From an uncultured Marinilabiliaceae bacterium (GTDB lineage Bacteria > Bacteroidota > Bacteroidia > Bacteroidales > Marinilabiliaceae), in the NCBI GenBank assembly GCA_905235955.1, contig CAJONN010000085.1:1-7956 (forward strand): a stretch of 7,956 nucleotides of DNA. Reading direction: 5' to 3'. This document shows, piece by piece, positions 1-6,850 of the stretch (position 1 is the first letter of the stretch; each line of letters opens with the position of its first letter). The notes beneath the pieces are model-generated. The model was not told where the DNA came from. It saw nothing but the letters and a program-made list of their open reading frames with translations, and searched no databases. The translations under genes and the position numbers were made by a program.

Positions 1-111
1 TATTTCGCTTCGCTCAATCATCGTTGAGTCTTGCGGAAAGAAAAAGTAAAAGACTAATGAAAAAGCCGTGTTTGGAAATTTGTTTGTAGTACATTTCTAC
101 TTGCGAAACTT
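1..111 (+). repeat. Left copy of ~110-bp structured inverted repeat
   Basis: Positions 1-111 match the reverse complement of 7825-7933. The first 51 bases are identical, and so are the last 21 (91-111 against 7825-7845); the middle (52-90) is only loosely similar. The copy contains most of a large palindrome: TTTCGC at 3-8 against GC plus GAAA at 33-39, CTCAA at 13-17 against TTGAG at 24-28, and an AAAAAGTAA arm at 41-49 whose partner would lie left of position 1. It also holds a smaller hairpin at 82-109. The window edge cuts the element. No coding potential is visible. It is probably a dispersed intergenic element, though copy number cannot be judged from this window. Confidence 0.9.
82..109. 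repeat. Small hairpin inside left repeat copy
   Basis: GTTTGTA (82-88) can pair with TGC plus AAAC (102-104 and 106-109), with G105 bulged and a T-G wobble at 87/103. An alternative inner stem pairs GTAG (86-89) with CTAC (97-100). The right copy forms the same stem with a C-G pair in place of the wobble. Seen in sequence; any function is unknown. Confidence 0.5.
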
Positions 112-196
112 GAGAAAATTTATTTACAACAAACTCTCAACATTTTTTTTGACCGAAAGAGCCACACATCCAACACATATTTTGCAAAAATAAAGT

Positions 197-204
197 TACT
201 TTTG
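197..204 (+). promoter_or_regulatory. Bacteroidetes -7 promoter element for nfo
   Basis: TACTTTTG matches the Bacteroidetes TAnnTTTG -7 consensus exactly. Transcription would begin near 210-212 and leave a leader of under 20 nt before the ATG at 229. No good -33 TTTG is seen at the usual 19-21 bp spacing; the nearest TTTG, at 181-184, is only 12 bp upstream. Such an element can occur by chance in AT-rich DNA. Confidence 0.5.
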
Positions 205-228
205 TCAGCAACAAATCAGACAATAAAA

Positions 229-1074
229 ATGGCAAAATATATAGGAGCACATGTGAGCGCAAGTGGGGGAGTGCAAAATGCACCAAAAAATGCTCACGAC
301 ATAGGAGCTACAGCCTTTGCACTTTTTACCAAAAATCAGCGTCAATGGACATCAGCACCATTCTCTGATGCCGAAATAGAAGCTTTTAAAAATAACTGTA
401 AAACATACGGTTATAGTGCAGCACAAATATTGCCTCACGACAGCTATCTGATCAACTTAGGCAACCCAACTGAAGATGGGCGAAACAAGTCGTTAGCATC
501 GTTTATACACGAAATGAAACGTTGCGAAGCACTTGGTCTTACAATGCTCAACTTTCACCCCGGCAGCCACCTGAAAGCTATAAGCGAAGCCGACTGCCTC
601 AAGCGCATTGCCGATGGCATCAACGAAGCATTGCAGCAAACCACAGGAGTAACAGCCGTAATTGAAAACACCGCCGGACAAGGCACCAACTTAGGCTTCA
701 GATTTGAGCATCTGCGCCAAATAATCGACCTCGTCGACGATAAAACACGTGTGGGTGTCTGCATCGATACATGCCATCTCTTTGCTGCTGGCTACGACAT
801 TCGCACACCTGAAGCCTACATCTCAACAATGAAGGAATTTGATGATATAGTAGGAGTGCAATATCTTAAAGCTATGCACCTCAACGATGCTAAAAAAGAG
901 CTTGGTAGCCACGTAGATAGGCATGAAAGCATAGGTGCCGGAGCCATTGGGCAAGAGGCATTTAAACTATTGGTGCGCGACGAACGAACCAACAACATTC
1001 CGCTCATACTCGAAACACCAAACGAAGAGCTATGGCCAGCCGAGATAGCCTTGCTAAAAAGTTTTGAGCAATAA
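229..1074 (+). CDS. nfo: Endonuclease IV (AP endonuclease)
   Basis: Deoxyribonuclease IV cleaves 5' of abasic sites in cytosolic base-excision repair and removes 3' blocking groups. The 281-aa product is close to the 285 aa of E. coli Nfo and begins with the family's [11 protein letters not shown] segment. All nine expected metal ligands of the trinuclear zinc site are present: H70, H110, E146, D180, H183, H217, D230, H232 and E262, each one residue later than in E. coli. The start is the ATG at 229. An in-frame TTG at 202 would add nine residues, but it lies inside the likely -7 promoter element and extends past the family's N-terminus. It is the first gene of a probable operon, with the DUF4294 gene 27 nt downstream. 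Nothing looks damaged. Confidence 0.98.
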   Translation: MAKYIGAHVSASGGVQNAPKNAHDIGATAFALFTKNQRQWTSAPFSDAEIEAFKNNCKTYGYSAAQILPHDSYLINLGNPTEDGRNKSLASFIHEMKRCEALGLTMLNFHPGSHLKAISEADCLKRIADGINEALQQTTGVTAVIENTAGQGTNLGFRFEHLRQIIDLVDDKTRVGVCIDTCHLFAAGYDIRTPEAYISTMKEFDDIVGVQYLKAMHLNDAKKELGSHVDRHESIGAGAIGQEAFKLLVRDERTNNIPLILETPNEELWPAEIALLKSFEQ

Positions 1075-1101
1075 CATTATACCCCAAAAAACAACCAAAA
1101 A

Positions 1102-1701
1102 ATGCGTGGCATCATTGGCGCAATGATAATCATTATAATGTGCATAGCCAAAGTTAATTGCAATGCACAAAACACACCTGTAATAATAACTACAGGCGTT
1201 GTTGTTGATGGTGATACGTTGCCCCTCGTCAAACTGCCCGAAGTGCGTTGCTGGGGCAAAATGCGCTTCAGAACCAAGCGCGCTCAGCAACGCTATACAA
1301 AGTTGGTTTGGAACGTGAAGAAAACATTGCCATACGCCCGCATTGCCGCCGAACGACTAAAAATAATTGAAGATAGCCTCAGCCACATACCTACACAAAA
1401 ATTGCGCGACAAATATATCAAAGAGTCAGAAAAAAAACTCTTCGACGAATTTGAAAAGCCACTCAAACATCTGACCATAACGCAAGGACGCATCTTGATA
1501 AAACTCATCGACCGCGAAACAGGCAACACCAGCTACCAACTCATCAAAACACTAAAAGGCAACTTCTCAGCCTTCTTGTGGCAAGGTATAGCTCGCCTAT
1601 TTGGCTCGTCGCTAAAGTCTGAATATGATGCTGAGGGCGACGATAAAGCTATCGAAGCCATTGTAAATGCTATTGATGCCGGAGCTTATGCCGATTATTA
1701 G
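1102..1701 (+). CDS. Secreted DUF4294 family protein
   Basis: This is a 199-aa protein of unknown function that I recognise as DUF4294, a Bacteroidetes family. It has an N-terminal signal peptide (hydrophobic about residues 4-16, with a likely cleavage after NAQ near residue 23). The cysteine at 20 is not in a convincing lipobox, so a periplasmic protein is more likely than a lipoprotein. The mature part has a basic, helical stretch (55-120) with the family's NVKKTLPYA motif at 71-79. It is followed by the strongly conserved block LTITQGRILIKLIDRETG at 124-141, a FLWQ-x4-LFG segment (158-167), and an acidic C-terminus with YDAEGDD (175-181). The ATG at 1102 gives a proper signal peptide. It sits 27 nt after nfo and just before an outer-membrane barrel gene, which suggests an envelope role. 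That role is inferred from neighbourhood and export signal only. Confidence 0.9.
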   Translation: MRGIIGAMIIIIMCIAKVNCNAQNTPVIITTGVVVDGDTLPLVKLPEVRCWGKMRFRTKRAQQRYTKLVWNVKKTLPYARIAAERLKIIEDSLSHIPTQKLRDKYIKESEKKLFDEFEKPLKHLTITQGRILIKLIDRETGNTSYQLIKTLKGNFSAFLWQGIARLFGSSLKSEYDAEGDDKAIEAIVNAIDAGAYADY

Positions 1702-1714
1702 AACATTTTTTTAT

Positions 1715-2911
1715 ATGCTTAATAAATATTGTGTGCATTGGCTTATAATTGTTGCCATGTTGCCAAACATAGCACTTGCACAAACCTCTTCTACCGACAC
1801 CACTTCAATAACATCGTATGCACAACTTGTGCAAGCCGACACACTTAGTGCCAACATATTTGATGAAGCTGTAGCACGTGCTGAGCGCATTCTGAAACAC
1901 ATCACATTGCACACCTCCAAGGTCGACCTTGCCCTCTATCCAGCAGCATCATATTCAGGGCAAAGCGGATTGGCCATTGGCATAATGCCACTCATCAGAA
2001 TAAAAAGTCAGCAAAGTAGGCACGCCACCATCATTACACCTGCAGCACTCGTATCAACCAAGAAAATGTGGGAACTGCAGTGCGATGCCGACATATATAT
2101 AAGGCAAAACAACCAAATAGAGGCTAAGCTTGAGCTCTTTCATCAGCCCGACGACTACTATGGCATCAGCTCGCAATCTGGTGGCAACAAACTTGCCTCA
2201 TATCACTTCTATCGATATCAGCTCAACACTATCTATACCCACAATTTTACTGAAAAATTAAAGGCTGGCATAGCGGCTGATTTTACTTATCACAAATTCA
2301 AAAATATCGAAGCCGACACTTCAGCCATATCTGCACAAATAGAGGCATCAATAGGGTGGGCTAATGGTGCTGGCATAGTTGTTGGCTTCGATACACGCGA
2401 TAGTCACACATACACCACCAATGGTTGGTATGCACAAGCCAAATGGCTATGCTACAATGAAACATTGGGGAGTAATAGCCACTTCAGCACTTTTGTGTTA
2501 GATGTGCGCCGATATCTGCCTGTAGGTATAGCATCAGTGATAGCAATGCAAGCATATTGGAGCAGTGTGGTTGGACCTGATGTGCCATTCTACAAAATGT
2601 CTACCTTTGGCGGAACACGTTTGGGGCGTGCCATTCCGCATTGCCAAAAATATGTTGATCATCATGCATGGCTCTGTCAGGGCGAGATGCGTTATCCAAT
2701 CTTTTGGCGCATAGGTGGCACAGTGTGGATGGGAGCAGGCAATGTGAGCAACAAAGCCAACAAAAATCTTGTGCATAGTGTACATGGTATGGTAGGTGCA
2801 GGGTTCAGGTTCAGAGCTTTTGCCGATAAGGGACTCAACATACGCCTCGATGCTGGCATTTCAACACAAGGTGATAAAGCCATCTACATCAATGTGCGAG
2901 AAGCATTCTGA
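1715..2911 (+). CDS. Omp85/BamA-TamA-like outer-membrane beta-barrel
   Basis: The predicted product is a 398-aa outer-membrane barrel. From the ATG at 1715 it begins with a clear signal peptide (hydrophobic 8-22, cleavage after ALA before Q23). The mature protein shows alternating beta-strand patterns and several landmarks of the bacterial surface antigen (Omp85) barrel: a YPAASYSGQSGLAIG opening (75-89), FDTRDS with a following NGW (225-238), GGTRLGRAIP (299-308) where the family has an RGY/RGF loop, QGEMRYP (322-328), VGAGFRFR (360-367), IRLDAG (376-381), and a C-terminal phenylalanine. There is no room for POTRA domains, so it is not BamA itself. Its substrate is unknown. Upstream in-frame ATGs at 1667, 1676 and 1688 would overlap the DUF4294 gene; the one at 1688 also leaves a usable signal peptide, so the start is not settled. 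Confidence 0.8.
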   Translation: MLNKYCVHWLIIVAMLPNIALAQTSSTDTTSITSYAQLVQADTLSANIFDEAVARAERILKHITLHTSKVDLALYPAASYSGQSGLAIGIMPLIRIKSQQSRHATIITPAALVSTKKMWELQCDADIYIRQNNQIEAKLELFHQPDDYYGISSQSGGNKLASYHFYRYQLNTIYTHNFTEKLKAGIAADFTYHKFKNIEADTSAISAQIEASIGWANGAGIVVGFDTRDSHTYTTNGWYAQAKWLCYNETLGSNSHFSTFVLDVRRYLPVGIASVIAMQAYWSSVVGPDVPFYKMSTFGGTRLGRAIPHCQKYVDHHAWLCQGEMRYPIFWRIGGTVWMGAGNVSNKANKNLVHSVHGMVGAGFRFRAFADKGLNIRLDAGISTQGDKAIYINVREAF

Positions 2912-2917
2912 ACAAAA

Positions 2918-2943
2918 ACTTGAGTAAAAAATATTTTTCAAGT
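2918..2943 (+). terminator. Weak AT-rich inverted repeat, possible terminator
   Basis: ACTTG (2918-2922) pairs with CAAGT (2939-2943), enclosing the palindromic AAAAATATTTTT (2927-2938). It lies directly after the stop codon of the barrel gene and before the next promoter element, where the nfo operon should end. There is no GC-rich stem and no U-tract after it, so termination activity is uncertain. Confidence 0.3.
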
Positions 2944-2983
2944 GAAAAAGTCGTGATGTATAGCATATTTTTTAAGAAAATGT

Positions 2984-2991
2984 TAACTTTG
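2984..2991 (+). promoter_or_regulatory. Bacteroidetes -7 promoter element for the dihydroorotase-like gene
   Basis: TAACTTTG fits TAnnTTTG. Transcription would start around 2998 and leave a leader of about 36 nt before the ATG at 3034. I find no convincing TTTG about 20 bp upstream. Its position in the only sizeable gap between the barrel gene and this unit supports it. Confidence 0.5.
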
Positions 2992-3033
2992 GCATAATTA
3001 TAACGTAATGTGGATAAATGTTGCCAAGTACTG

Positions 3034-4113
3034 ATGAAATATTTCCTTATAAAAAACTGTCAAATAGCTAATCGACAAGAAAATAACCTCGACATACTGA
3101 TAGCAAACAACAAAATAATAGCTATCGGCAAAAATTTGTCATGTCCCACAGTAAACACATCTACATTCGATGCCGAAAAATACTTAGTAGTGCCCGGATT
3201 CGTCAATATCTGTAGCCCATTTATATCGCTTAGCAACACCGAAGAAAAACGACGCCTAATACATGACGACATCGCAGGTGGCTACACTACATGGATTGGT
3301 ACCGAAACAGCTACCAACATGATGCAAACACTCAGCACACTCGGCAAGCAAGATATTCACACACTCAACTATAGCTTTCATTTTGATGTTGACCACTTTA
3401 AACATGGCGACCTCAACAAAATGAAAAGCCTCTCAGTAACTTATGGTCTGCCATCGATGCTCTACAGCATAACAGGAATAGAAACAGCCCAAAACGACCG
3501 TATCGACCTCTTTGTTGCCACAGCAGCACAAAATAACTTATTGCTCATATTCTCGCTCATTCACAACAATAGCAACGCTGACGAAATACTTGAAGCACTC
3601 AAAATTATCAGCAAAAGAATAGACAATGCCAAATGCAGAACATTGTTTGCCAACGTTAGATATGCCGAAGAAATTGACATAATAAGCAAACTGCGCAACA
3701 ACAACGACATCTATGCACAAATATGCCTCGACATCAACGCTATTGCACCCAGTAACATCACACTCATCGATGGACAAATGATGATATCAATGCTACGCGA
3801 AAATAAATGGATATGTGCCGACATAATATCGCCTGACGGATCAGCACAAAAACGCATAGCACAAAGCTTTGAAATATGCCAAAAATGCAACATCGAAGAG
3901 AGCGAACTTGTTGAATATATGAACACTCGCAAATGTCAAATAACAGGTTTAGCACCTGCCAAAGGTGAAATACGCATTGGGGCTGATGCCGATATCTGCA
4001 TAATAAAAAAAGGCAAAATAAGAGCCGTAATACAAAATGGTAAACTAACTTACGACGATGGCATAATGCATGAAAACATTAATGGCATGCAAGCATTTAG
4101 GCGCATAATATAA
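3034..4113 (+). CDS. Degenerate dihydroorotase-like protein, probably inactive
   Basis: The 359-aa product resembles the amidohydrolase/dihydroorotase family at both ends. It has an N-terminal small beta domain (1-53), then LVVPGFVNI (51-59), AGGYTT (81-86) and a C-terminal GLAPAKGEIRIGADADICII (305-324), all matching dihydroorotase landmarks. The catalytic residues do not match. The D-x-H-x-H metal motif that should follow PGFV reads N58-I-C60-S-P62. The HVS segment reads NVR (207-209), and the DHAPH segment reads D263-I-I-S-P. It is also shorter than the usual 420-450 aa. The frame is intact, so this looks like a maintained non-enzymatic homologue and not debris. The ATG at 3034 is preferred; an in-frame GTG at 3010 would add eight unconvincing residues. 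The methyltransferase gene follows after 2 nt. Function is unknown: it may be a partner or scaffold protein, or a diverged amidohydrolase. Confidence 0.75.
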   Translation: MKYFLIKNCQIANRQENNLDILIANNKIIAIGKNLSCPTVNTSTFDAEKYLVVPGFVNICSPFISLSNTEEKRRLIHDDIAGGYTTWIGTETATNMMQTLSTLGKQDIHTLNYSFHFDVDHFKHGDLNKMKSLSVTYGLPSMLYSITGIETAQNDRIDLFVATAAQNNLLLIFSLIHNNSNADEILEALKIISKRIDNAKCRTLFANVRYAEEIDIISKLRNNNDIYAQICLDINAIAPSNITLIDGQMMISMLRENKWICADIISPDGSAQKRIAQSFEICQKCNIEESELVEYMNTRKCQITGLAPAKGEIRIGADADICIIKKGKIRAVIQNGKLTYDDGIMHENINGMQAFRRII

Positions 4114-4115
4114 AA

Positions 4116-4886
4116 ATGGCACTATCCAACATTGAGAAACATTACAACAAGCACCCTGAAGACCTTAGGTTGCTACGTAGACACGGCATTGTAGAATTTG
4201 AAACAACAATGCACCATCTGCACCATTTCCTACAGCCCAATCAGCTCATTCTTGACATAGGTGCAGGCACAGGGCGATATACCTCAGCACTAATGGCCGA
4301 AGGCTACAAAGTAAAAGCAGTAGAACTCGTTAAGCGCAACATTGAAGTATTTCTGAAGCGCGAGCCAACAGCCGATGTAGTGCAAGGCGATGCTCGCAAC
4401 TTATCATTCATCCCCACAGCAACAGCTGATGTTACACTATTGCTCGGTCCGCTCTATCACCTTATTGCATACTCTGATAAGCTAAAGGCACTAAACGAAG
4501 CTAAGCGCATAACCAAGCCGGGCGGAATAATATTGGTAGCATATCTGATGAATGAATATAGCATTCTGACCTTTTGCTTCGATGAAGATAGAATTGGCGA
4601 TTTTCTAAAAAGAGGAATAGTTGACCAAAATTTTCACCTCAATGTGCAAGATGGAGAGCTATATGACTATGTGCGATTAGAAGACATTGATCGCCTCAAT
4701 GCCGATGCCGGTTTGCGTCGCCTTACAATATTTTCGCCCGATGGAGCTGCCGACTATATGCGCACACGCCTCAACCGCATGAGTGAAGAAACATTTGCCC
4801 ACTTCATTGAATATCAAAAATGCATCTCTGAGCGCCCTGACCTTATTGGCGCAGGCAGTCATGTAGTAGATGTTTTGACATTTTAA
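4116..4886 (+). CDS. Class I SAM-dependent methyltransferase
   Basis: This 256-aa cytosolic protein has a Rossmann-fold methyltransferase domain at about residues 40-145. Motif I is LDIGAGTGRY (46-55), which binds S-adenosylmethionine. E70 ends strand beta-2 and should contact the ribose. GDAR (91-94) is the adenine-contact region, LLLGPLYHL (108-116) is the motif IV region, and ITKPGGIILVAY (132-143) closes the core. The C-terminal 110 residues (146-256) are less conserved and probably determine the substrate, which I cannot identify; small-molecule methyltransferases of the Methyltransf_11/25 type are the nearest group. The gene starts 2 nt after the stop of the dihydroorotase-like gene, so the two are almost certainly co-transcribed and probably translationally coupled. 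There is no signal peptide. Confidence 0.9.
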   Translation: MALSNIEKHYNKHPEDLRLLRRHGIVEFETTMHHLHHFLQPNQLILDIGAGTGRYTSALMAEGYKVKAVELVKRNIEVFLKREPTADVVQGDARNLSFIPTATADVTLLLGPLYHLIAYSDKLKALNEAKRITKPGGIILVAYLMNEYSILTFCFDEDRIGDFLKRGIVDQNFHLNVQDGELYDYVRLEDIDRLNADAGLRRLTIFSPDGAADYMRTRLNRMSEETFAHFIEYQKCISERPDLIGAGSHVVDVLTF

Positions 4887-4902
4887 GGTGTGTATTGTTA
4901 CA

Positions 4903-4943
4903 TTTACGTAAAACACTTAAAACCGTCAGCAATCTACGTAAAA
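4903..4943. promoter_or_regulatory. Two TACGTAAAA sites upstream of gdhA
   Basis: A perfect 10-bp palindrome TTTACGTAAA lies at 4903-4912. A near copy, TCTACGTAAAA, lies at 4933-4943, exactly 30 bp downstream (about three helical turns). Both lie upstream of the putative gdhA -7 element, as paired operator sites would. Binding by a regulator is inference; chance is possible in such AT-rich DNA. Confidence 0.35.
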
Positions 4944-4979
4944 AAACAAGTAATAAAAAGGTATTGAGCAAAAAGTAGA

Positions 4980-4987
4980 TATGTTTG
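4980..4987 (+). promoter_or_regulatory. Bacteroidetes -7 promoter element for gdhA
   Basis: TATGTTTG matches TAnnTTTG exactly. The start of transcription would be near 4994, leaving a leader of about 50 nt that is A-rich immediately before the ATG (5021-5042), as is common for strongly translated Bacteroidetes genes. No well-spaced -33 TTTG is evident; a TTG at 4964-4966 is too close. Confidence 0.5.
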
Positions 4988-5042
4988 CACAAGTGAAATG
5001 AGAAACACAAATTAAAAACACTATTCAAAAAAACAAAAGAAA

Positions 5043-6398
5043 ATGGCTAATATCGAACAGCAGCTCAATGAGTTCATGACCAAGATTATTGCCAAGAATC
5101 CGGGTGAACCCGAATTTCATCAGGCAGTAAAAGAAGTAGCAGAATCACTTCTTCCATTCATCAACGAGAATCCAAAATATGCAAAGGCAAAGATTCTCGA
5201 GCGTATGGCAGAACCAGAACGTGTAATCATCTTCCGTGTACCTTGGATGGACGACAAAGGTGAGATTCAGATCAACCGTGGCTTCCGTATCCAAATGAGC
5301 AGCGCTATAGGTCCATACAAAGGTGGCTTGCGCTTGCACCCTACAGTAAACCTTGGTATCTTGAAGTTCCTTGCATTTGAGCAGGTTCTGAAAAATAGCC
5401 TTACTACACTGCCTATGGGTGGTGGCAAAGGTGGTTCTGACTTCGATCCTAAAGGCAAGTCAGACAACGAAGTAATGCGTTTCTGCCAAAGCTTCATGAC
5501 CGAACTCTCTAAGCACATTGGTGCTGACACTGACGTACCTGCAGGTGATATAGGTGTAGGTGGTCGCGAAATAGGCTACCTCTTTGGTCAATACAAACGC
5601 CTCCGCAACGAATTTACTGGTGTGCTCACTGGTAAAGCTCTCGAATGGGGTGGCTCACTCATCCGTCCAGAAGCTACAGGTTATGGCGTAGTTTACTTCG
5701 CATCTGAAATGCTTGCAACTCAAGGACAAGATTTCAAGGGTAAAACAGTTATCATCTCAGGTTCGGGCAACGTAGCTCAGTATGCTGTCGAAAAGGCTAC
5801 TCAGCTTGGTGCTAAGGTTGTAACAATGTCAGACTCAAATGGTTACATCTATGATGCTGACGGTATTACACCAGAGAAACTTGAGTGGGTAAAAGAACTC
5901 AAGAACGTAAAACGCGGTCGTATCAAAGAGTATGCAGACAAGTTCCCATCGGCTAAATACTTCGACGGTGAAAAACCTTGGAAGAATACCAAAGCCGATA
6001 TCGCTTTGCCTTGCGCTACTCAGAACGAAATACAAGAAGACGACGCTAAAGCTCTCATTGCCAATGGCGTGAAGCTGATAGCAGAAGGTGCTAATATGCC
6101 TTCAACCAACGAAGCTATTGCAGTATACCAAAATGCTCGCATACTCTACGCTCCGGGCAAGGCATCTAACGCTGGTGGTGTTGCAACATCTGGTCTTGAA
6201 ATGACACAAAACTCAATGCGTTTGCCTTGGACACGTGAAGAGGTTGACGCTAAGTTGCACCAAATCATGATCAACATTCACGCTACATGCGTGAAGTATG
6301 GCAAGGAGAAAGATGGTCATATCAACTACGTGAAGGGTGCCAACATTGGTGGCTTCATCAAAGTAGCTGATTCAATGATCGCTCAAGGTCTTGTCTAA
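5043..6398 (+). CDS. gdhA: NADP-type glutamate dehydrogenase
   Basis: GdhA catalyses reversible reductive amination of 2-oxoglutarate with ammonium to glutamate and is a major cytosolic nitrogen-assimilation enzyme. The 451-aa length is typical of bacterial hexameric GDH (about 447-450). The N-terminal substrate domain shows PYKGGLR (91-97, K93), K117 and LPMGGGKGGSDFDPKGKSD (123-141) with catalytic K129. PAGDIGVGGREIGYLFG (166-182) contains D169. The nucleotide-binding domain has GSGNVAQYA (240-248), and SDSNG (263-267) ends the second strand. A serine instead of an acidic residue there favours NADP(H), although specificity is a family-based inference. GGVATSGLEM is at 378-387. Codon choice (GGT, CGT, AAG) differs from the neighbours and suggests high expression. 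The gene stands alone, with its own promoter element and a strong terminator downstream. Confidence 0.98.
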   Translation: MANIEQQLNEFMTKIIAKNPGEPEFHQAVKEVAESLLPFINENPKYAKAKILERMAEPERVIIFRVPWMDDKGEIQINRGFRIQMSSAIGPYKGGLRLHPTVNLGILKFLAFEQVLKNSLTTLPMGGGKGGSDFDPKGKSDNEVMRFCQSFMTELSKHIGADTDVPAGDIGVGGREIGYLFGQYKRLRNEFTGVLTGKALEWGGSLIRPEATGYGVVYFASEMLATQGQDFKGKTVIISGSGNVAQYAVEKATQLGAKVVTMSDSNGYIYDADGITPEKLEWVKELKNVKRGRIKEYADKFPSAKYFDGEKPWKNTKADIALPCATQNEIQEDDAKALIANGVKLIAEGANMPSTNEAIAVYQNARILYAPGKASNAGGVATSGLEMTQNSMRLPWTREEVDAKLHQIMINIHATCVKYGKEKDGHINYVKGANIGGFIKVADSMIAQGLV

Positions 6399-6420
6399 AA
6401 AAAGTATGAAGGTCTTGTGT

Positions 6421-6443
6421 AATTCCGCTGTGAAGTAGGAATT
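6421..6443. repeat. Short inverted repeat after gdhA
   Basis: AATTCC (6421-6426) and GGAATT (6438-6443) can form a 6-bp stem with an 11-nt loop in the 3' untranslated region of gdhA, about 20 nt ahead of the strong terminator. It may stabilise the 3' end or be incidental. Confidence 0.3.
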
Positions 6444-6462
6444 TGGAAATTTTCATATCTGC

Positions 6463-6501
6463 GCCGGCATTGTTTATTGCAATGCTGGCTTTTTATTTTT
6501 T
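6463..6501 (+). terminator. Rho-independent terminator of gdhA
   Basis: GCCGGCATTG (6463-6472) pairs with CAATGCTGGC (6480-6489) over 10 bp with a single G-U wobble and a 7-nt loop. It is followed by a T-rich tract (6490-6501, one A interrupting). It sits 64 nt after the gdhA stop and separates gdhA from the TIGR04076 unit. This is the clearest terminator in the window. Confidence 0.92.
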
Positions 6502-6507
6502 AATTTG
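6500..6507 (+). promoter_or_regulatory. Near-consensus -7 element for TIGR04076 unit
   Basis: TTAATTTG matches TAnnTTTG at seven of eight positions and overlaps the end of the gdhA terminator tract. A start near 6514 would leave a short leader before the ATG at 6532. The unit needs a promoter after so strong a terminator, and this is the best candidate seen, but the match is imperfect. Confidence 0.3.
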
Positions 6508-6531
6508 CAAAAACTATTGAACCACACTTCA

Positions 6532-6831
6532 ATGAACAAAGTAAAAATAACCGCAATACGCCAAACTATTTATCCTGACCTGATGGCAAAATATGAAAAC
6601 CCAATAGAGCATGCATGCAATGTTGAGGTAGGGCAGCAATGGATTTCAAAGGCAGGCGAATGTCCACACGGATTGTGCCCTGCTGCATGGCTATCGATGT
6701 GCAAGTTTGTTGAAGCGTTGGCAAAGGGCAAAGGCAATTTTTACGATGGCTGGATGCAAAACCCTATGAGCGCAATGATTAGTTGCAACGATGGTTTTCG
6801 TCCATTCAGTTTTTATATCGAAACAATGTAA
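6532..6831 (+). CDS. TIGR04076 family protein
   Basis: This 99-aa soluble protein matches what I know of the TIGR04076 family, whose function is unknown. It has a KVKITAIRQTIYPDLMAKY opening (3-21), a cysteine-containing centre (C29, C44, C49), a PAAW segment (50-53), KGKGNFYDGW (65-74) and the family's closing block SCNDGFRPFSFYIE (84-97) with C85. The several cysteines make a metal or redox role conceivable, but nothing here proves it. The ATG at 6532 is chosen because homologues begin with a short M-x-K-V-K-I stretch; an in-frame TTG at 6505 lies in the putative -7 element. The Nudix gene follows after 19 nt. Confidence 0.88.
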   Translation: MNKVKITAIRQTIYPDLMAKYENPIEHACNVEVGQQWISKAGECPHGLCPAAWLSMCKFVEALAKGKGNFYDGWMQNPMSAMISCNDGFRPFSFYIETM

Positions 6832-6850
6832 CAATAAAATTAAAAAAATT

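Noticed and set aside
185..192. Minus-strand TATTTTTG matching TAnnTTTG, a possible leftward promoter
   Set aside because: It overlaps the nfo promoter region, no leftward gene is visible in the window, and similar matches occur inside genes (for example near 7788-7795), so chance is likely.
493..1290. Several minus-strand reading frames of 60-80 codons opposite nfo and the DUF4294 gene
   Set aside because: They are antisense shadows of well-supported + strand genes and show no recognisable domain.
3010..3033. GTG at 3010 as start of the dihydroorotase-like gene
   Set aside because: It adds eight residues (MDKCCQVL) unlike the family, whose members begin close to the first beta strand; the ATG at 3034 fits that and has a reasonable leader.
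3034..4113. Active pyrC dihydroorotase of pyrimidine synthesis
   Set aside because: The metal-binding histidines expected after PGFV and in the DHAPH segment are absent and the protein is short.
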